Positions 16,917-26,806 of a DNA stretch of 64,000 nt are shown here, in pieces. Origin of the DNA: an uncultured Collinsella sp. Lineage in GTDB: Bacteria; Actinomycetota; Coriobacteriia; Coriobacteriales; Coriobacteriaceae. The stretch spans positions 58,013-122,012 of the forward strand of contig UQLB01000003.1 of NCBI GenBank assembly GCA_900541725.1. Direction: 5' to 3'. The first letter of the stretch is position 1, and each line of letters starts with the position of its first letter. The translations under genes and the position numbers were made by a program. The notes beneath the pieces were generated by a model. That model saw nothing but the letters and a program-made list of their open reading frames with translations, had not been told where the DNA came from and made no database searches.

Positions 16917-19166
16917 TTACTTGCGCTTGCCGCCGCCGTCGCCGGGGCGACGGGAGCTGCCACCGCGCTTGCCGCCACGGCTGTTGCCGTAGCTGCCACG
17001 GTTATCGCGACCGCCGGCACGGCCGCCACGGGAGCCGGCCTGGTTGCCGCCACGACCACCACGATAGCCGCCGCGACGCTCTTCGCGGGTATCGTCGTAG
17101 TTGCGCCAGTCATCGCGACGATCGCGGCTGGCACGCGGGTCACGACGATCACGCGACTCGTTAGAACGACCAGCGCCGCCGCGGCCGCCATTGCCGCGAG
17201 CACCCTCGCGACGCTCGCCGCCGCGGCTACCGCGCTCTTCAAAGCGCTTGCCGCCACGGGACTCACCGCCACGGGCAGTACGCTCACCGCGACCCTCGCC
17301 GCCGCGACGCTCATCACGGCCGCCGCGCTCGTCATCACGACCGGAACGCCGGCGGTCGCCCGCACCGCGCTTGCCACCGCGCGAACCGCGGCCCTCGTCC
17401 TCGCGCTCGACACGACGACGACCGCCGCGGTCCTCGTCCTCACGACGACGGCGGTGTGCCTCGCCCTGGAACTGCTTGGCACGGCGCTCGGCACGGTTGC
17501 CGCGCGGGGCCTGCTCAACGACACCAGCACCGCCGCGCTCCTCGGCAGCCACCTCGCGGGCCACGCTCTCCACAGCCTCGTCCACGCGAGCCTGAACGCC
17601 CTCGCGCACGCGGGTCTTGCCGCCGCGCTTGGGACGGCTCGGACGCTCACCGTCGCCGCGACGCTCGTCTCGACCGCGGTTGGAACGACCGGCCACATCA
17701 CCGTAATCGTCGCCGTTGCGTTTGCCGTCGCGACGCGCCTGCTCAAGCTTCTTCTTGCTCTTGGACTTGCCGCGCTTGGTCTTCTTCTTCACCTTAAAGG
17801 CCGCAGGATCGCGCTCGGGGTCAACCGCGGGCGGATTGGGGCCCACATGCAGGTCGCCGGCCTCGTAGATGTCGGCGGTCTTGTCCATGAGCTTCTCGAT
17901 CTCGTAGAACTCATCGACATCCTGCTCGGTCACAAACGTGATGGCCCAGCCCAGCTCGCCGGCGCGGCCCGTACGGCCAATACGGTGGATGTAGTCGGTC
18001 GGCTCGGCCGGCACGTCAAAGTTCACGACGTAGCGCACGTCGCTGATGTCGATGCCGCGGGCGAGCACGTCGGTTGCCACCAACACGTCGACGGTACCGT
18101 CGCGGAAGGCCGAAAGGGCACGCTCGCGCTGAGCCTGGCTGCGGTTGCCGTGAATCGCGGCGGCCTTGATGCCCTTGCGCTCCAGACGACGGCAGCAGCT
18201 GTCGGCGCGGTGCTTGGTGCGCATAAAGACGATGGTGCGCTCCGGGCCCTCCTTCTTGAGGAACTCGGGCAACAGGTTATTCTTGGCCTCGATGGACACC
18301 GGGAATACAAACTGGTCGACGGTGTCGGCGGTCGACGTGGCGGGCGCGATCTCCACGCGTGCCGGGTCGCTCACCAGGTCGGTGATCTCGCCCACGGCCT
18401 CCTCGTCGAGCGTGGCCGAGAACAGCAGCGTCTGACGCTCGGCCGGCGTCTCGCGCACAATGCGGCGGACGGCGGGCAAAAAGCCCATGTCGAGCATGCG
18501 GTCGGCCTCGTCCAGCACCAGCACCTTGACCTCGTCCAGGTGGCAGGCGCCCTGCTCGATCAGGTCAACCAGACGGCCCGGCGTAGCGACCAGGATGTCA
18601 CAGCCGTACTTGAGCGCCGCGGTCTGCGGCTTGTAGCTCACGCCGCCCACGACGGTCACGGCGACATGGCCAGTGACGTCGGCAATCTTGCTCGCGACCT
18701 CGTCGATCTGCTGGGCAAGCTCGCGCGTAGGGGTGATGACGAGCATCACGGGGCCGCGGCCGTTGCCCTCGGGCTTTTTAGCACCGCGACGACGGTTGCG
18801 GCCGCCGCGCTCGCGCACGGGTTTGGGAGGAGCGATGTGCTCCAGATTATTCATGGTCGGCAGCAAGAAGGCGGCCGTCTTGCCGGTGCCGGTCTGAGCG
18901 GCGGCAAGCAGGTCGCGGCCCTCGAGCACCACGGGGATCGAGCCAGCCTGGACGGGCGTCGGCGCCGTGTAGCCCAGGTTCTCGATGGCACGAAGCATCT
19001 CGTCCGAAAGTCCCAGCTCGTCAAAGGCGGGCAGGTTCTCGGTCGCGGACTCGACGGTCTCGGCGGCGCTGGCCTCGTCGGCGGCATCGAAGGCAGCCTG
19101 GGTCATGGCCTCGCGGGCCTCGTCCAGAATCTCGGCGTCCGTGACGTCGGATACAGAATTACGCAT
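16917..19166 (-). CDS. DEAD-box RNA helicase with long RGG-rich tail
   Basis: 749 residues. The helicase core (~45-420) has a Q motif (FDELGLSDEMLRAIENLGY), AAQTGTGKTAAF (Walker A), PTRELAQQ, DEAD at VLVLDEADRMLD, SAT at LLFSAT, and the C-terminal VATDVLARGIDI and HRIGRTGRAG. It unwinds RNA in ribosome assembly or mRNA decay, like CsdA/RhlE. The last ~270 residues are Arg/Gly/Asp/Glu-rich repeats, a likely RNA-binding disordered tail. ATG 19166 has AAGGAA ~9 nt upstream. The reverse strand of this GC-rich tail is also open, creating a false 774-residue frame. It is divergent from the FHA gene with a 57-bp palindrome between. Confidence 0.95.
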   Translation of the reverse strand: MRNSVSDVTDAEILDEAREAMTQAAFDAADEASAAETVESATENLPAFDELGLSDEMLRAIENLGYTAPTPVQAGSIPVVLEGRDLLAAAQTGTGKTAAFLLPTMNNLEHIAPPKPVRERGGRNRRRGAKKPEGNGRGPVMLVITPTRELAQQIDEVASKIADVTGHVAVTVVGGVSYKPQTAALKYGCDILVATPGRLVDLIEQGACHLDEVKVLVLDEADRMLDMGFLPAVRRIVRETPAERQTLLFSATLDEEAVGEITDLVSDPARVEIAPATSTADTVDQFVFPVSIEAKNNLLPEFLKKEGPERTIVFMRTKHRADSCCRRLERKGIKAAAIHGNRSQAQRERALSAFRDGTVDVLVATDVLARGIDISDVRYVVNFDVPAEPTDYIHRIGRTGRAGELGWAITFVTEQDVDEFYEIEKLMDKTADIYEAGDLHVGPNPPAVDPERDPAAFKVKKKTKRGKSKSKKKLEQARRDGKRNGDDYGDVAGRSNRGRDERRGDGERPSRPKRGGKTRVREGVQARVDEAVESVAREVAAEERGGAGVVEQAPRGNRAERRAKQFQGEAHRRRREDEDRGGRRRVEREDEGRGSRGGKRGAGDRRRSGRDDERGGRDERRGGEGRGERTARGGESRGGKRFEERGSRGGERREGARGNGGRGGAGRSNESRDRRDPRASRDRRDDWRNYDDTREERRGGYRGGRGGNQAGSRGGRAGGRDNRGSYGNSRGGKRGGSSRRPGDGGGKRK

Positions 19167-19437
19167 ATGTTGTTGTTCCTTATCTGCACGCGCAATGGGC
19201 ACGGCATGCGGCCGCGCGGGCGTGCTTGGTAGTGCGCTAATACATACAAAAACGGGTGCGCACAGAGAGGACGTTGCTCAGCACGCTGGCGATCGCTTTG
19301 GCAGCCCTATCACGCGCCGTCCAGACGCAGCAGCTCTAAGCGATGGAGCAGATTCGCCGCCGGTTAGTATACCCGCACTCCGTATGCCCCCACGTAAACC
19401 ACAGATGACGAGGCGGACGGGGCGGGCCTGGCCGATT

Positions 19438-19494
19438 GTCTCAATCTGTAACAGATGCAGGGCAAAACCGGGTCCAAATGTTACAGAACAAGAC
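19438..19494. repeat. 57-bp palindromic element, single copy
   Basis: 16-nt left arm GTCTCAATCTGTAACA, 25-nt core, 16-nt inverted right arm (two to three mismatches). It lies between divergent genes (DEAD-box and FHA). The rest of 19167-19673 has no gene; a TATAAT at 19561-19566 is the likely -10 for the FHA gene. Confidence 0.9.
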
Positions 19495-19560
19495 AGAGGG
19501 GGATTTCCGTCCAGTCCAAACCAAATCTCTCAGTCTTCCTGCAATTTCGAACATGTGGCC

Positions 19561-19566
19561 TATAAT
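19561..19566 (+). promoter_or_regulatory. -10 box of the FHA-domain gene
   Basis: A perfect TATAAT 107 nt before the GTG start. The best -35 match (CTGCAA, 16 nt upstream) is weak. Confidence 0.4.
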
Positions 19567-19673
19567 GTTGCTTTGGTTACGCTGTATATTGCGCAGCCAT
19601 TTAATACGTCGCCCACCGGGAGCCATTAATTCCTATCGCCATATTGGCTAGGAAGCAATCAAAGGAGGTATCC

Positions 19674-20636
19674 GTGGCAGCAGAGACGCCTTGCTCGGTC
19701 CTCTATAACGATATCCGCTCGTTCGGCGGTCTTAAACATCTCGAGATCGCCCGAATGCTCATCAATGGAAACTCTTATCTCGGCAGTACCCTGCTCGAGA
19801 AATGCTCTTCCAACCGCTCGTATCTCACCCGTTACATCGTCCATCGCAAGCCTGACCAGTGCGCGCCCGCCATCTACAGCGACTTTACCGTCACCACGCT
19901 CAACCTTTCCGCGGCAATCTGCAGCAAGCTCGGCGGCGGCGAGTCCGCCTATCGGGCAATCGCCGAGCACTATCGCGGTCCGGCCGCCAACGAAATGATG
20001 TCGGCTCTCGCCAGCTACAAGCTGGACAGCCGCCTATATGCAAATGCCCTCAATCGCATCGACAACTTTGACGGCAATGCCGTGCGTGAGAAAAGCACGC
20101 TTTACCTTATGCTCTTTGTGGCAACGGGGGCGCTCGCCGATCCCGTTCAGGGCGTGGCCACCGTCGAGCGCTTTTGCGACAGCAAGACGGGTGGGCACTT
20201 TGGCACCACCGAAACTACCGTCGGACGTGGCTTTATGGGCAGTCTGGATCAGCCGCACGCCGTCGCTCCCAACCTCGGTCTGCTCAGGACACATGCCGAC
20301 AACTGCGTCGACATGCAAATCCATCCCCTCACACGCGATCCGCGTGGCACGGTAATTGGATCCTTGCCCAAAACCTCGCCCAGCATCACCGATGTGGGCG
20401 CCGACGCATCGCGCGAACATCTTCGCATTTGGCTTGAGGGTGAGCACTGGTACGCCCAGGGCCTTGGATCGACCAACGGCACGGTGCTCGAATCGGGCGC
20501 GGGCGACGGCGATATCGTAATCGAGCCGCCGCGCGACCTACGCGAGCCCGGCAAGATCTATCCCCCAGTGGAAATCGAAAACAGCGACAGGCTCCATCTG
20601 GGTCTCTACACGACATTCCTTGTCATTGTGGACTAG
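19674..20636 (+). CDS. FHA-domain protein
   Basis: 320 residues. The first ~200 are helical and not recognised. The C-terminal ~110 form an FHA fold: VIGSLPKTSPSITDVGADAS, REHLRIWLEG and GLGSTNGTVLESG (Ser-Arg-x-His and Gly-Ser-x-Asn-Gly phosphothreonine-binding signatures; here the first is ASREH). FHA domains bind phosphothreonine and often partner with Ser/Thr kinases, and a membrane kinase is the next gene. I chose GTG 19674 because AAAGGAGG sits 5 nt upstream; ATG 19644 lacks one. A terminator follows, so kinase and FHA gene are probably separate transcripts. Confidence 0.82.
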   Translation: MAAETPCSVLYNDIRSFGGLKHLEIARMLINGNSYLGSTLLEKCSSNRSYLTRYIVHRKPDQCAPAIYSDFTVTTLNLSAAICSKLGGGESAYRAIAEHYRGPAANEMMSALASYKLDSRLYANALNRIDNFDGNAVREKSTLYLMLFVATGALADPVQGVATVERFCDSKTGGHFGTTETTVGRGFMGSLDQPHAVAPNLGLLRTHADNCVDMQIHPLTRDPRGTVIGSLPKTSPSITDVGADASREHLRIWLEGEHWYAQGLGSTNGTVLESGAGDGDIVIEPPRDLREPGKIYPPVEIENSDRLHLGLYTTFLVIVD

Positions 20637-20649
20637 CGCGGACGGCGAT

Positions 20650-20682
20650 CGAAAGACGGAAGCCGTCCGTCTTTCGTCTTCT
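20650..20682 (+). terminator. Terminator of the FHA gene
   Basis: CGAAAGACGGA pairs with TCCGTCTTTCG (5-nt loop), followed by a T-rich TCTTCT, 14 nt after the stop. Confidence 0.7.
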
Positions 20683-20807
20683 ACCTTCTGCGTCGTAAAC
20701 GACAATGCTCAGCGGTATACGTGGGCAGTGCGGCTATCATGGTACTTTACCGATATCCGCACTGCTCGCGTAAACGTGCGGCAACCCATGCCAGACAAAG
20801 GAACGCC

Positions 20808-22892
20808 ATGGATACTACCGATAGCGCCTATGGCGACAAACTCGTCCGTCTCGATACGTTCGATACCGCCGTGGCGGTCGACCCCAGCGCCGAGGACGAC
20901 GCCAAGCGTCGGTTTATGACGCTTATTCTCCAGACGGCCCACCGCAACAACGGCAACATCGGGCACGTGCTGCGCGCGACCAACACGAGCGGCGAGGTCT
21001 TTGCCGTCAAGCTACTCAAGGACAATGCCATCCTTTCCGGCCAAGCCCCCGACCGCTCCGCCGAGCAATCGGCCGCGCACCTGGCCAACACCGCCGCGCT
21101 GTTCGAAGAGTACCGTCACTTGTGCACTGTCTCGCACCTGCGCGGATTTCCGCGCGTCTATGGCTACGGCTCGTGTGAGGATGACCCGCTCATCCTCATG
21201 GAGTGGGTCGAGGGCACCTCACTCAAGCAGGCGCTGCCCCTGCTTCCGCACGACGCCTCGGGCGGGCTGACCACCCAGATGGTCGCCGCCGTCGGAAACG
21301 CCGTGCTTCGTGCGCTCTTGATGACCCAAGGCCTCGTGAATCCGGTCATTCATCGCGACCTGTCGCCTGCCAATATCATGTTCCGCACCACCAGCCGAAC
21401 GCTCGAGCAGCAGATTGCCGATTGCTCCTTTGACCCCTGCCTCATCGACATGGGCTCCGCGACCATGGCTCTCGGCGACGACACGATCACCCGGCGCGCC
21501 GACATCTGGCGCTTTGCCACGCCCGCATACGCCGCGCCCGAGATGCTCACGCAGGATATCGAAGGCATCGCGGCCCTTCGCCGTTCGCCGGCAATCGACG
21601 TCTATGCGCTTTCGAGCATTTTGTACCAGCTCTACAGCGGTCGCAAACCGTTTGACTTTGAGTCGACGGACGCCGCTGCAACCGGCTCGTTCTATCTCGT
21701 AAAGACCAAGACCAAGCCGGCACCGCTCGAGCCGCGCTGCGAGGGCGATGAAGCGCTTGTCCAAATCATCATGAAGGGTCTCTCAGTCGAGCAGTGCGAT
21801 CGCCCTACCGAGCAGCAGATGCTCGAGGTGCTCTCGACATACCTCACCGACGCCGAATCCGAGGGCCGCGAGGGCGCGGGCAGTGACGCCGCAATCGACA
21901 TCGACTCCGGTACGCACCTTAAGGTCGACGTCGCCGGCGAGCGCGCGCGAGAGATTCTGGAGCAGGCCCGGCACGATGCCATGACCCGCCGCCGGTTTAT
22001 TATCGGTGGCGTCGTTGCAGCCGTTGCGGGGCTCAGCGTCGTTGGGGCGGCGACCCATGGCTTTGGCATCCCCGACTACCTGGACGGCATCCGCGGTTCG
22101 CTTGACGACTACACCTGGGATCAGCTGCAGGAGATTTCGCTCAAGATTAAGGCCGCCGAGACCCGTAGCGAGGCACGCGAGATTGCCAAGCGCTATCACC
22201 TGCTCGATGTCGATGGGCGTATCCCCTATCCGTGTACCAAGCGTGTCACGCTCACCAACGGGCTGCAGGTTGGCGCGCAGCTTGTGGGCATCCGCCACGA
22301 TGAACTTCTGGACGGGACGGGCAAGGCCGGACTGACGTTTATGTTCGATGCGGGTATTGCCGAGCGCAACGCTGCGGCTGAACCGCCGAGCGCCGGCTGG
22401 GCAGATTGCGAGCTGCGGGAATGGCTCAACGGCGACGGCCTTAAGCTGCTGCCCAACGAGTTGCGCGCACTCATCAAATCTGTCAAAAAGATCTCGAATA
22501 ACGCTGGCGCCGCCAACAGTGCATCGTGTCTGAGCGAGTTGCCCGCAACCCTTTGGCTGCCCGCCATGGTCGAGCTGTGCGGTACGCAACCGCCCGATTC
22601 GTTTGCCGAGGACTATCACTACCTGGCAGACATCTACAACGGCGAGGGCAAGGAGTACCAACTCTTCCGCGAGCTCAAGGTGAGCCCGTATTCCACGAAC
22701 GAGACGATGGTCCGTCAGTGGAAGGGCAAGGACACCTGCTGGTGGGAGCGCACGGTGAGCCCCGACTCATCGGAGACCGAAGGCACGCTCTACATAAACC
22801 GTGTGGGCCACGACGGCGACGCCTTTACGTACGCAACGCCTGCGGACAAGCCAAACAAACGAACCTGTGTGATCCCCGGATTCTGTATCTAG
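20808..22892 (+). CDS. Membrane Ser/Thr protein kinase with extracytoplasmic domain
   Basis: 694 residues. Kinase domain ~50-350: invariant Lys68 (AVKLLKD), catalytic IHRDLSPANIMF (Asp184, Asn189), metal site LIDMGSA (DMG instead of DFG), and YAAPEM. A charged linker (RRRF) and one membrane span (~397-416) follow, then ~275 external residues containing DGRIPYPCTKRV...WADCELREWLN...LWLPAMVELCG, similar to the DUF6273 domain seen in gut Firmicutes and Coriobacteria. It is probably a surface-sensing kinase. ATG 20808 follows AAAGGA by 5 nt. Threonine phosphorylation read by the neighbouring FHA protein is a plausible pair; no PP2C phosphatase is seen. Confidence 0.85.
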   Translation: MDTTDSAYGDKLVRLDTFDTAVAVDPSAEDDAKRRFMTLILQTAHRNNGNIGHVLRATNTSGEVFAVKLLKDNAILSGQAPDRSAEQSAAHLANTAALFEEYRHLCTVSHLRGFPRVYGYGSCEDDPLILMEWVEGTSLKQALPLLPHDASGGLTTQMVAAVGNAVLRALLMTQGLVNPVIHRDLSPANIMFRTTSRTLEQQIADCSFDPCLIDMGSATMALGDDTITRRADIWRFATPAYAAPEMLTQDIEGIAALRRSPAIDVYALSSILYQLYSGRKPFDFESTDAAATGSFYLVKTKTKPAPLEPRCEGDEALVQIIMKGLSVEQCDRPTEQQMLEVLSTYLTDAESEGREGAGSDAAIDIDSGTHLKVDVAGERAREILEQARHDAMTRRRFIIGGVVAAVAGLSVVGAATHGFGIPDYLDGIRGSLDDYTWDQLQEISLKIKAAETRSEAREIAKRYHLLDVDGRIPYPCTKRVTLTNGLQVGAQLVGIRHDELLDGTGKAGLTFMFDAGIAERNAAAEPPSAGWADCELREWLNGDGLKLLPNELRALIKSVKKISNNAGAANSASCLSELPATLWLPAMVELCGTQPPDSFAEDYHYLADIYNGEGKEYQLFRELKVSPYSTNETMVRQWKGKDTCWWERTVSPDSSETEGTLYINRVGHDGDAFTYATPADKPNKRTCVIPGFCI

Positions 22893-22934
22893 GCGGCGGG
22901 CGTCTTGCCATGACGGGACCCCTCCCCGTCAATT

Positions 22935-22991
22935 GTCTTGATCTGTAACACTAGCTCGGCAGACACAGGTCTAGATGTTACAGAACGAGAC
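22935..22991. repeat. 57-bp palindromic element, single copy
   Basis: Left arm GTCTTGATCTGTAACA, 25-nt core, inverted right arm ending ACGAGAC. It lies between the kinase gene and the surface-protein gene, both on the plus strand. Confidence 0.9.
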
Positions 22992-23132
22992 ATTAGCTTG
23001 CCGAGAACTTCGCCTCATAAATGTGACTCAAGTGTGTCGATATTTGCTTGCCAATGTTGCGCAACAGAAGCCCCTTCGGCGGTCGTAACGTACGAATTGT
23101 CATAGGTACCCCTTCAACGATTGGGAGAAGAA

Positions 23133-23372
23133 ATGGCAAAGTACGCACCTAAACACTTGGAAGTCTCAGGCGGCGCCGAGTCTCGCCCCACATTCTCGGG
23201 CCATAAGGCAACACGACTCGCCATCACCGCGGCAACCACCATCGCTATGACTGGCTCGTCGCTGCTCGCGCCGTTCTCGGCATTTGCCAACGATGTGAGT
23301 GATACCACGGCACAGGACGCGATCATGTCCCGCTTGCCGTCCGCGCCGGCGAGGCGGCAGGCTCCGCAGTAA
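23133..23372 (+). pseudogene. Signal-peptide fragment of the LPXTG surface protein (out of frame)
   Basis: 79 residues. A good SD (GGGAGAAG, 2 nt before ATG 23133) starts a peptide with a classic long Sec signal (hydrophobic ATRLAITAATTIAMTGSSLL, cleavage after AFA). The frame then stops at 23370. The long downstream frame is open without a start through the same bases in the -1 phase. A single-base indel at ~23300-23345 would join the two into one pre-protein. It may be real decay, phase variation or an assembly error; no long homopolymer is present at the site. Confidence 0.75.
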
Positions 23373-23398
23373 AGGCAAACGCCCAGAAGATTGCCGAC

Positions 23399-26300
23399 TT
23401 GCAGGCCGCAATCGACGCCGCAAAGGCCGCCGAGGCAGACGCCAAATCCGACTACGACACGGCGGCTGCCCCCTATACCGAAAAGCAGGTGGCACGCGAC
23501 AACGCCCAGACCGCCTACGACGCCTCCGTCTCCGATAATTCGCAGGCAGAAGCCGCCGCGCGTGCCGAATACGCCCGTCAGCTCGACGAAAGCGTCAAGG
23601 CGGCTGACAGCGCCAGTGCCACGCTGAAGGATGCCCAAGGAAAGCTCGATGCTGCCAAGGCCGATGCCGAGAGCAAGGCAAAGGCACTCGACTCCGCAAA
23701 GCAGTCGGCAGCCGATACGCAGGCCAAGCTCGAGGCAGCCCAGAAGGCAGCCGCCAACGCAACGCCGGAGGAAATCAAGGTCGCCGAGCAGGCTGCCGCA
23801 GATGCGCAGGCCGCTCTGAACCAAGCAAAGGCTGCGAAGGCCGCTGCCGATTCCGCGCTCGCCGATGCCCAACAGGCTCAGAGCGCCGCGCAGAGTGCTT
23901 ACGACGAGGCGGCAGGCACGCTGGCTTCCGCTCAGCAGGAAAAGACCGCCGCGGATGGTAAGGTAGTCGCGGCACAGACAGCGTACGACAGCGCACAAGC
24001 CGATTTGGCGGCCGCAAAGGCAGGCGCCGAGGGCCCGGAGTATGACGCCGCCCAGGCAAAGGTCGATGCTGCCCAAAGCGCACTCGACCAGGCGAAGCAG
24101 CAGCAGGCGGCTGCCGAAGCAAGCCTTTCTCAGGCAAATAGCGACGTTGCATCCAAGCAGGACGCCCTCACCGGTGCCGAAAGCGAGCTCGAAGCCAAGA
24201 AGCAGACAGTCGCAGCAGCCGAAAATGATGTAACGGCAGCCCAGACGAAAGCCGATGCGGCGCAATCGGAGTTGACCTCGGCAAAGCAGGCACATGCTAC
24301 CGAACTGGAGAAAGCAAAGGCCGCTCAGAAACAAGTCGATCAGGCAAAAGCCGAGAAGGAGCAGGCAGACAAGGCGCTCAAAACTGCCAAGGCAAACCAG
24401 GCGGCCGCCGATCAAGCCGTTATCGATGCACAGAAAGCATACGATACGTGCAAGGCGGCAACCGATAAGGCAACGACGGCGGAGGCGCAGAGCGTCATCG
24501 GCTTCTACCAGTTCATCGGTGCCAACGACGCTGCAAACATCATCTATAGGCAGAGCGATAAAAACCCGACGACCATTGGCGATAAAAAAGACGGCACGTC
24601 ACTCGACAACGCCAAGCTTTCGTTTGGCAAGCTGCGCGAAATTAATGAATATCGCAAAAGCGTCGGCCTTAGCGAGCTTAAGGTAACGGCAGAGCAAATG
24701 GCAATCGCTCAGTCTGATTCCAATTACTCCGACGCAACGAAGGGGCACTCAGACTATGCCGGATTTGAAAATGCCGCTTGGAACTTCAGCACGAAAGAAA
24801 ACATCGCGCACCAATGGGTTGATGGCGAAAAGAAAATATTTGACGATGCTGCAGCGAAAGCCGGCCTTGGCAACGTTGCCCCCAAAGATGCTTGGAAGAC
24901 TTTCTGGAGTCACGGTACCGAATTCGGAGCCCAAGGCGTGGGTTTTGGCACCGTCGGCCATTATTTGAATATCGTACAACCTAACGCCAAAACCATGGGA
25001 TACGGCATCAACTCGCGCGGAACCCTTTGGCCGTATGTGTTCGTCTTGGAGATCGACAACAATTACGGTTCGTACGAGAAAGAATACTCGATCGATGAAC
25101 TCGAGAATCTCTTTGATCAGTATCAGCTGAGCCTCTCCAAAGCCAGCGAAAAGCTCGCCGCCGCAAAGACGGACCTTGAACAAAAGCGCAGCACAGCGGC
25201 ATCGAAAGCCAATGCCGTAAAGGTAGCTGAGACCCTCGTCGCTCAAAAGCAGGAAGGCGTTGATACCGCGAACAGCAACCTTGCCGCCAAGAACGACAGC
25301 GCAGCAAGTGCCGCCGCCGCTGTTGCCCTAGCAGAGCAGAATCTCGCCAAGGCAAACGGAAAAGTTACCGAAGCCGAAGACCAGGTCAAAGCCGCCCAAA
25401 GTAACGTGGCGACCGCAGAGCAGGTCGTCAACCAGAAGCGCGCCGAGCTTAAGGCATCGCAAGAGCAAGCCGCTCAGAGTCAGAAGAAGGTTGATGACGC
25501 CAAGGCAGAAACTCTCGTAAAGCAGCAGGCTCTGCAAGATGCAAAGAAGGAACTTGCCAAGTATTCTGCCGATGTTGCTGCGGCTCAGGAAAAGGCTGAC
25601 AAGGCCCATCAAACGCTTGATGAAGCCACGGCAGCCCAGACGTCTGCCCAGAGTGCTCTCGAAAAGGCGGAGCGCGACGCGGCTGCCAAGAAGCAGGCCC
25701 TCGACACCGCGAAGGACAACGCCGAGGCCAAGGCGGCGACCGCGGAGCACGCTGCGAGCGATCTGACCACGGCGAAAAACGACTTTGCTTCAAAGAAGGC
25801 CCATGCCGACGCCCTGAGCAACGCGGCCAACAATCTTACCGCGGCCAAGGCGGCCAAGAAGGACGCCGACGCAGCAGTGACTGAGGCCGGAGTCGCCCTT
25901 GGTGCGGCAAATGATGCCATCGCGAACGCCGAACAGGCGATCGAGAATTCTCAGGCCGCATCGGATGCCGCTGTCGCTACCCTCGGAAAGCTAAAGTCCA
26001 TCAACGTCGAAAACGGCATTGCTACTGGCTCTGATGCAAACGCGAATGATACTCTCAATGCCCTCTTTGCCAAGTGCGTCGCCGCCAAGCAGGCAGAACA
26101 TAACGCAAAGGCCGCACTTGATGCCGCTCAGGCAGACCTTGATGCTGCGACGCCCGCCTACACCGCAGCGCTCAATGCCTACAACGAGGCGAAGGCAAAA
26201 CGCGTAGCCGCCGAGCAAGCCCTGAAGGACGAGATCGCCCGCCAGGAGCAAGAGGCAGCGAAGGCCGAGCAGGCCAAGATCACGCAGGCTGCCGCTAAGC

Positions 26301-26467
26301 CGGCTGCTGGAAAGCCGTCTACCGGCAACGCCAAGACGGCCGCCAACTCGGCACTTCCCACCACAGGCGACAATGCTGCGCTCACCGGTGAGACGTTTGT
26401 CATCGGAGGTGTCGTGCTCGTAGCCGCTGGCGTCTTCCTGACCGACAAGAAGCGTCGTCAGGAGTAA
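23399..26467 (+). CDS. LPXTG surface protein: coiled coils and CAP domain
   Basis: 1022 residues from an arbitrary TTG; the true start is probably the signal-peptide fragment upstream in another frame. It consists of two long Ala/Lys/Gln/Glu-rich coiled coils (~1-350 and ~570-960) around a CAP/SCP-like domain (~360-570: LREINEYRKSVGLSELKV, FENAAWNFSTKENIAHQW, GVGFGTVGHYLNIV). This layout resembles the streptococcal SEC10/PgrA surface-exclusion family. The C-terminus has the sortase signal LPTTGD, a hydrophobic span and KKRRQE, so it should be wall-anchored. Role: probably adhesion or aggregation. A strong terminator follows. Confidence 0.85.
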   Translation: MQAAIDAAKAAEADAKSDYDTAAAPYTEKQVARDNAQTAYDASVSDNSQAEAAARAEYARQLDESVKAADSASATLKDAQGKLDAAKADAESKAKALDSAKQSAADTQAKLEAAQKAAANATPEEIKVAEQAAADAQAALNQAKAAKAAADSALADAQQAQSAAQSAYDEAAGTLASAQQEKTAADGKVVAAQTAYDSAQADLAAAKAGAEGPEYDAAQAKVDAAQSALDQAKQQQAAAEASLSQANSDVASKQDALTGAESELEAKKQTVAAAENDVTAAQTKADAAQSELTSAKQAHATELEKAKAAQKQVDQAKAEKEQADKALKTAKANQAAADQAVIDAQKAYDTCKAATDKATTAEAQSVIGFYQFIGANDAANIIYRQSDKNPTTIGDKKDGTSLDNAKLSFGKLREINEYRKSVGLSELKVTAEQMAIAQSDSNYSDATKGHSDYAGFENAAWNFSTKENIAHQWVDGEKKIFDDAAAKAGLGNVAPKDAWKTFWSHGTEFGAQGVGFGTVGHYLNIVQPNAKTMGYGINSRGTLWPYVFVLEIDNNYGSYEKEYSIDELENLFDQYQLSLSKASEKLAAAKTDLEQKRSTAASKANAVKVAETLVAQKQEGVDTANSNLAAKNDSAASAAAAVALAEQNLAKANGKVTEAEDQVKAAQSNVATAEQVVNQKRAELKASQEQAAQSQKKVDDAKAETLVKQQALQDAKKELAKYSADVAAAQEKADKAHQTLDEATAAQTSAQSALEKAERDAAAKKQALDTAKDNAEAKAATAEHAASDLTTAKNDFASKKAHADALSNAANNLTAAKAAKKDADAAVTEAGVALGAANDAIANAEQAIENSQAASDAAVATLGKLKSINVENGIATGSDANANDTLNALFAKCVAAKQAEHNAKAALDAAQADLDAATPAYTAALNAYNEAKAKRVAAEQALKDEIARQEQEAAKAEQAKITQAAAKPAAGKPSTGNAKTAANSALPTTGDNAALTGETFVIGGVVLVAAGVFLTDKKRRQE

Positions 26468-26526
26468 GGATTTCAGGAGGACGGCTTCTCCTCCCTCCCA
26501 CCGCTTCGCAAACCCTGCCCAGCATG

Positions 26527-26563
26527 CGCCGGGGCGCCCATCACGCGGGCGCCCCGGCGTTTT
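26527..26563 (+). terminator. Terminator of the LPXTG surface-protein gene
   Basis: A 13-bp GC stem (26527-26539 with 26547-26559, 7-nt loop) is followed by TTTTA. Confidence 0.85.
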
Positions 26564-26596
26564 ACGTTGTATGCCCGGGGCATCTGCTCCGAGATT

Positions 26597-26733
26597 GTCT
26601 CGATCTGTAACAAATACTCGGTAAAACGGGGTCTAGTTGTTACAGATCGAGACGTTAGTTTTCGGCTGAAATGTTTGTCTAAATCTGTAACAGCTATGGT
26701 TCAAAAACCGGTCCAGACGTTACAGATTGAGAT
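26597..26733. repeat. Two tandem 57-bp palindromic elements, 80-bp period
   Basis: Copies 26597-26653 and 26677-26733, separated by 23 nt beginning GTTAGTTTTCGG. The first has perfectly complementary 16-nt arms. They lie between the surface-protein terminator and the copper promoter. Confidence 0.9.
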
Positions 26734-26806
26734 GTTTGGCAAAGACGACCGCCGATTGAGCAGCCACCCTCATCTGTAATGAAAAGTCATACATTCCAAC
26801 TACTAC

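Noticed and set aside
16908..19232. 774-residue Ala/Thr/Val-rich plus-strand frame
   Set aside because: It is antisense to the DEAD-box helicase and its RGG tail; no RBS or motif.
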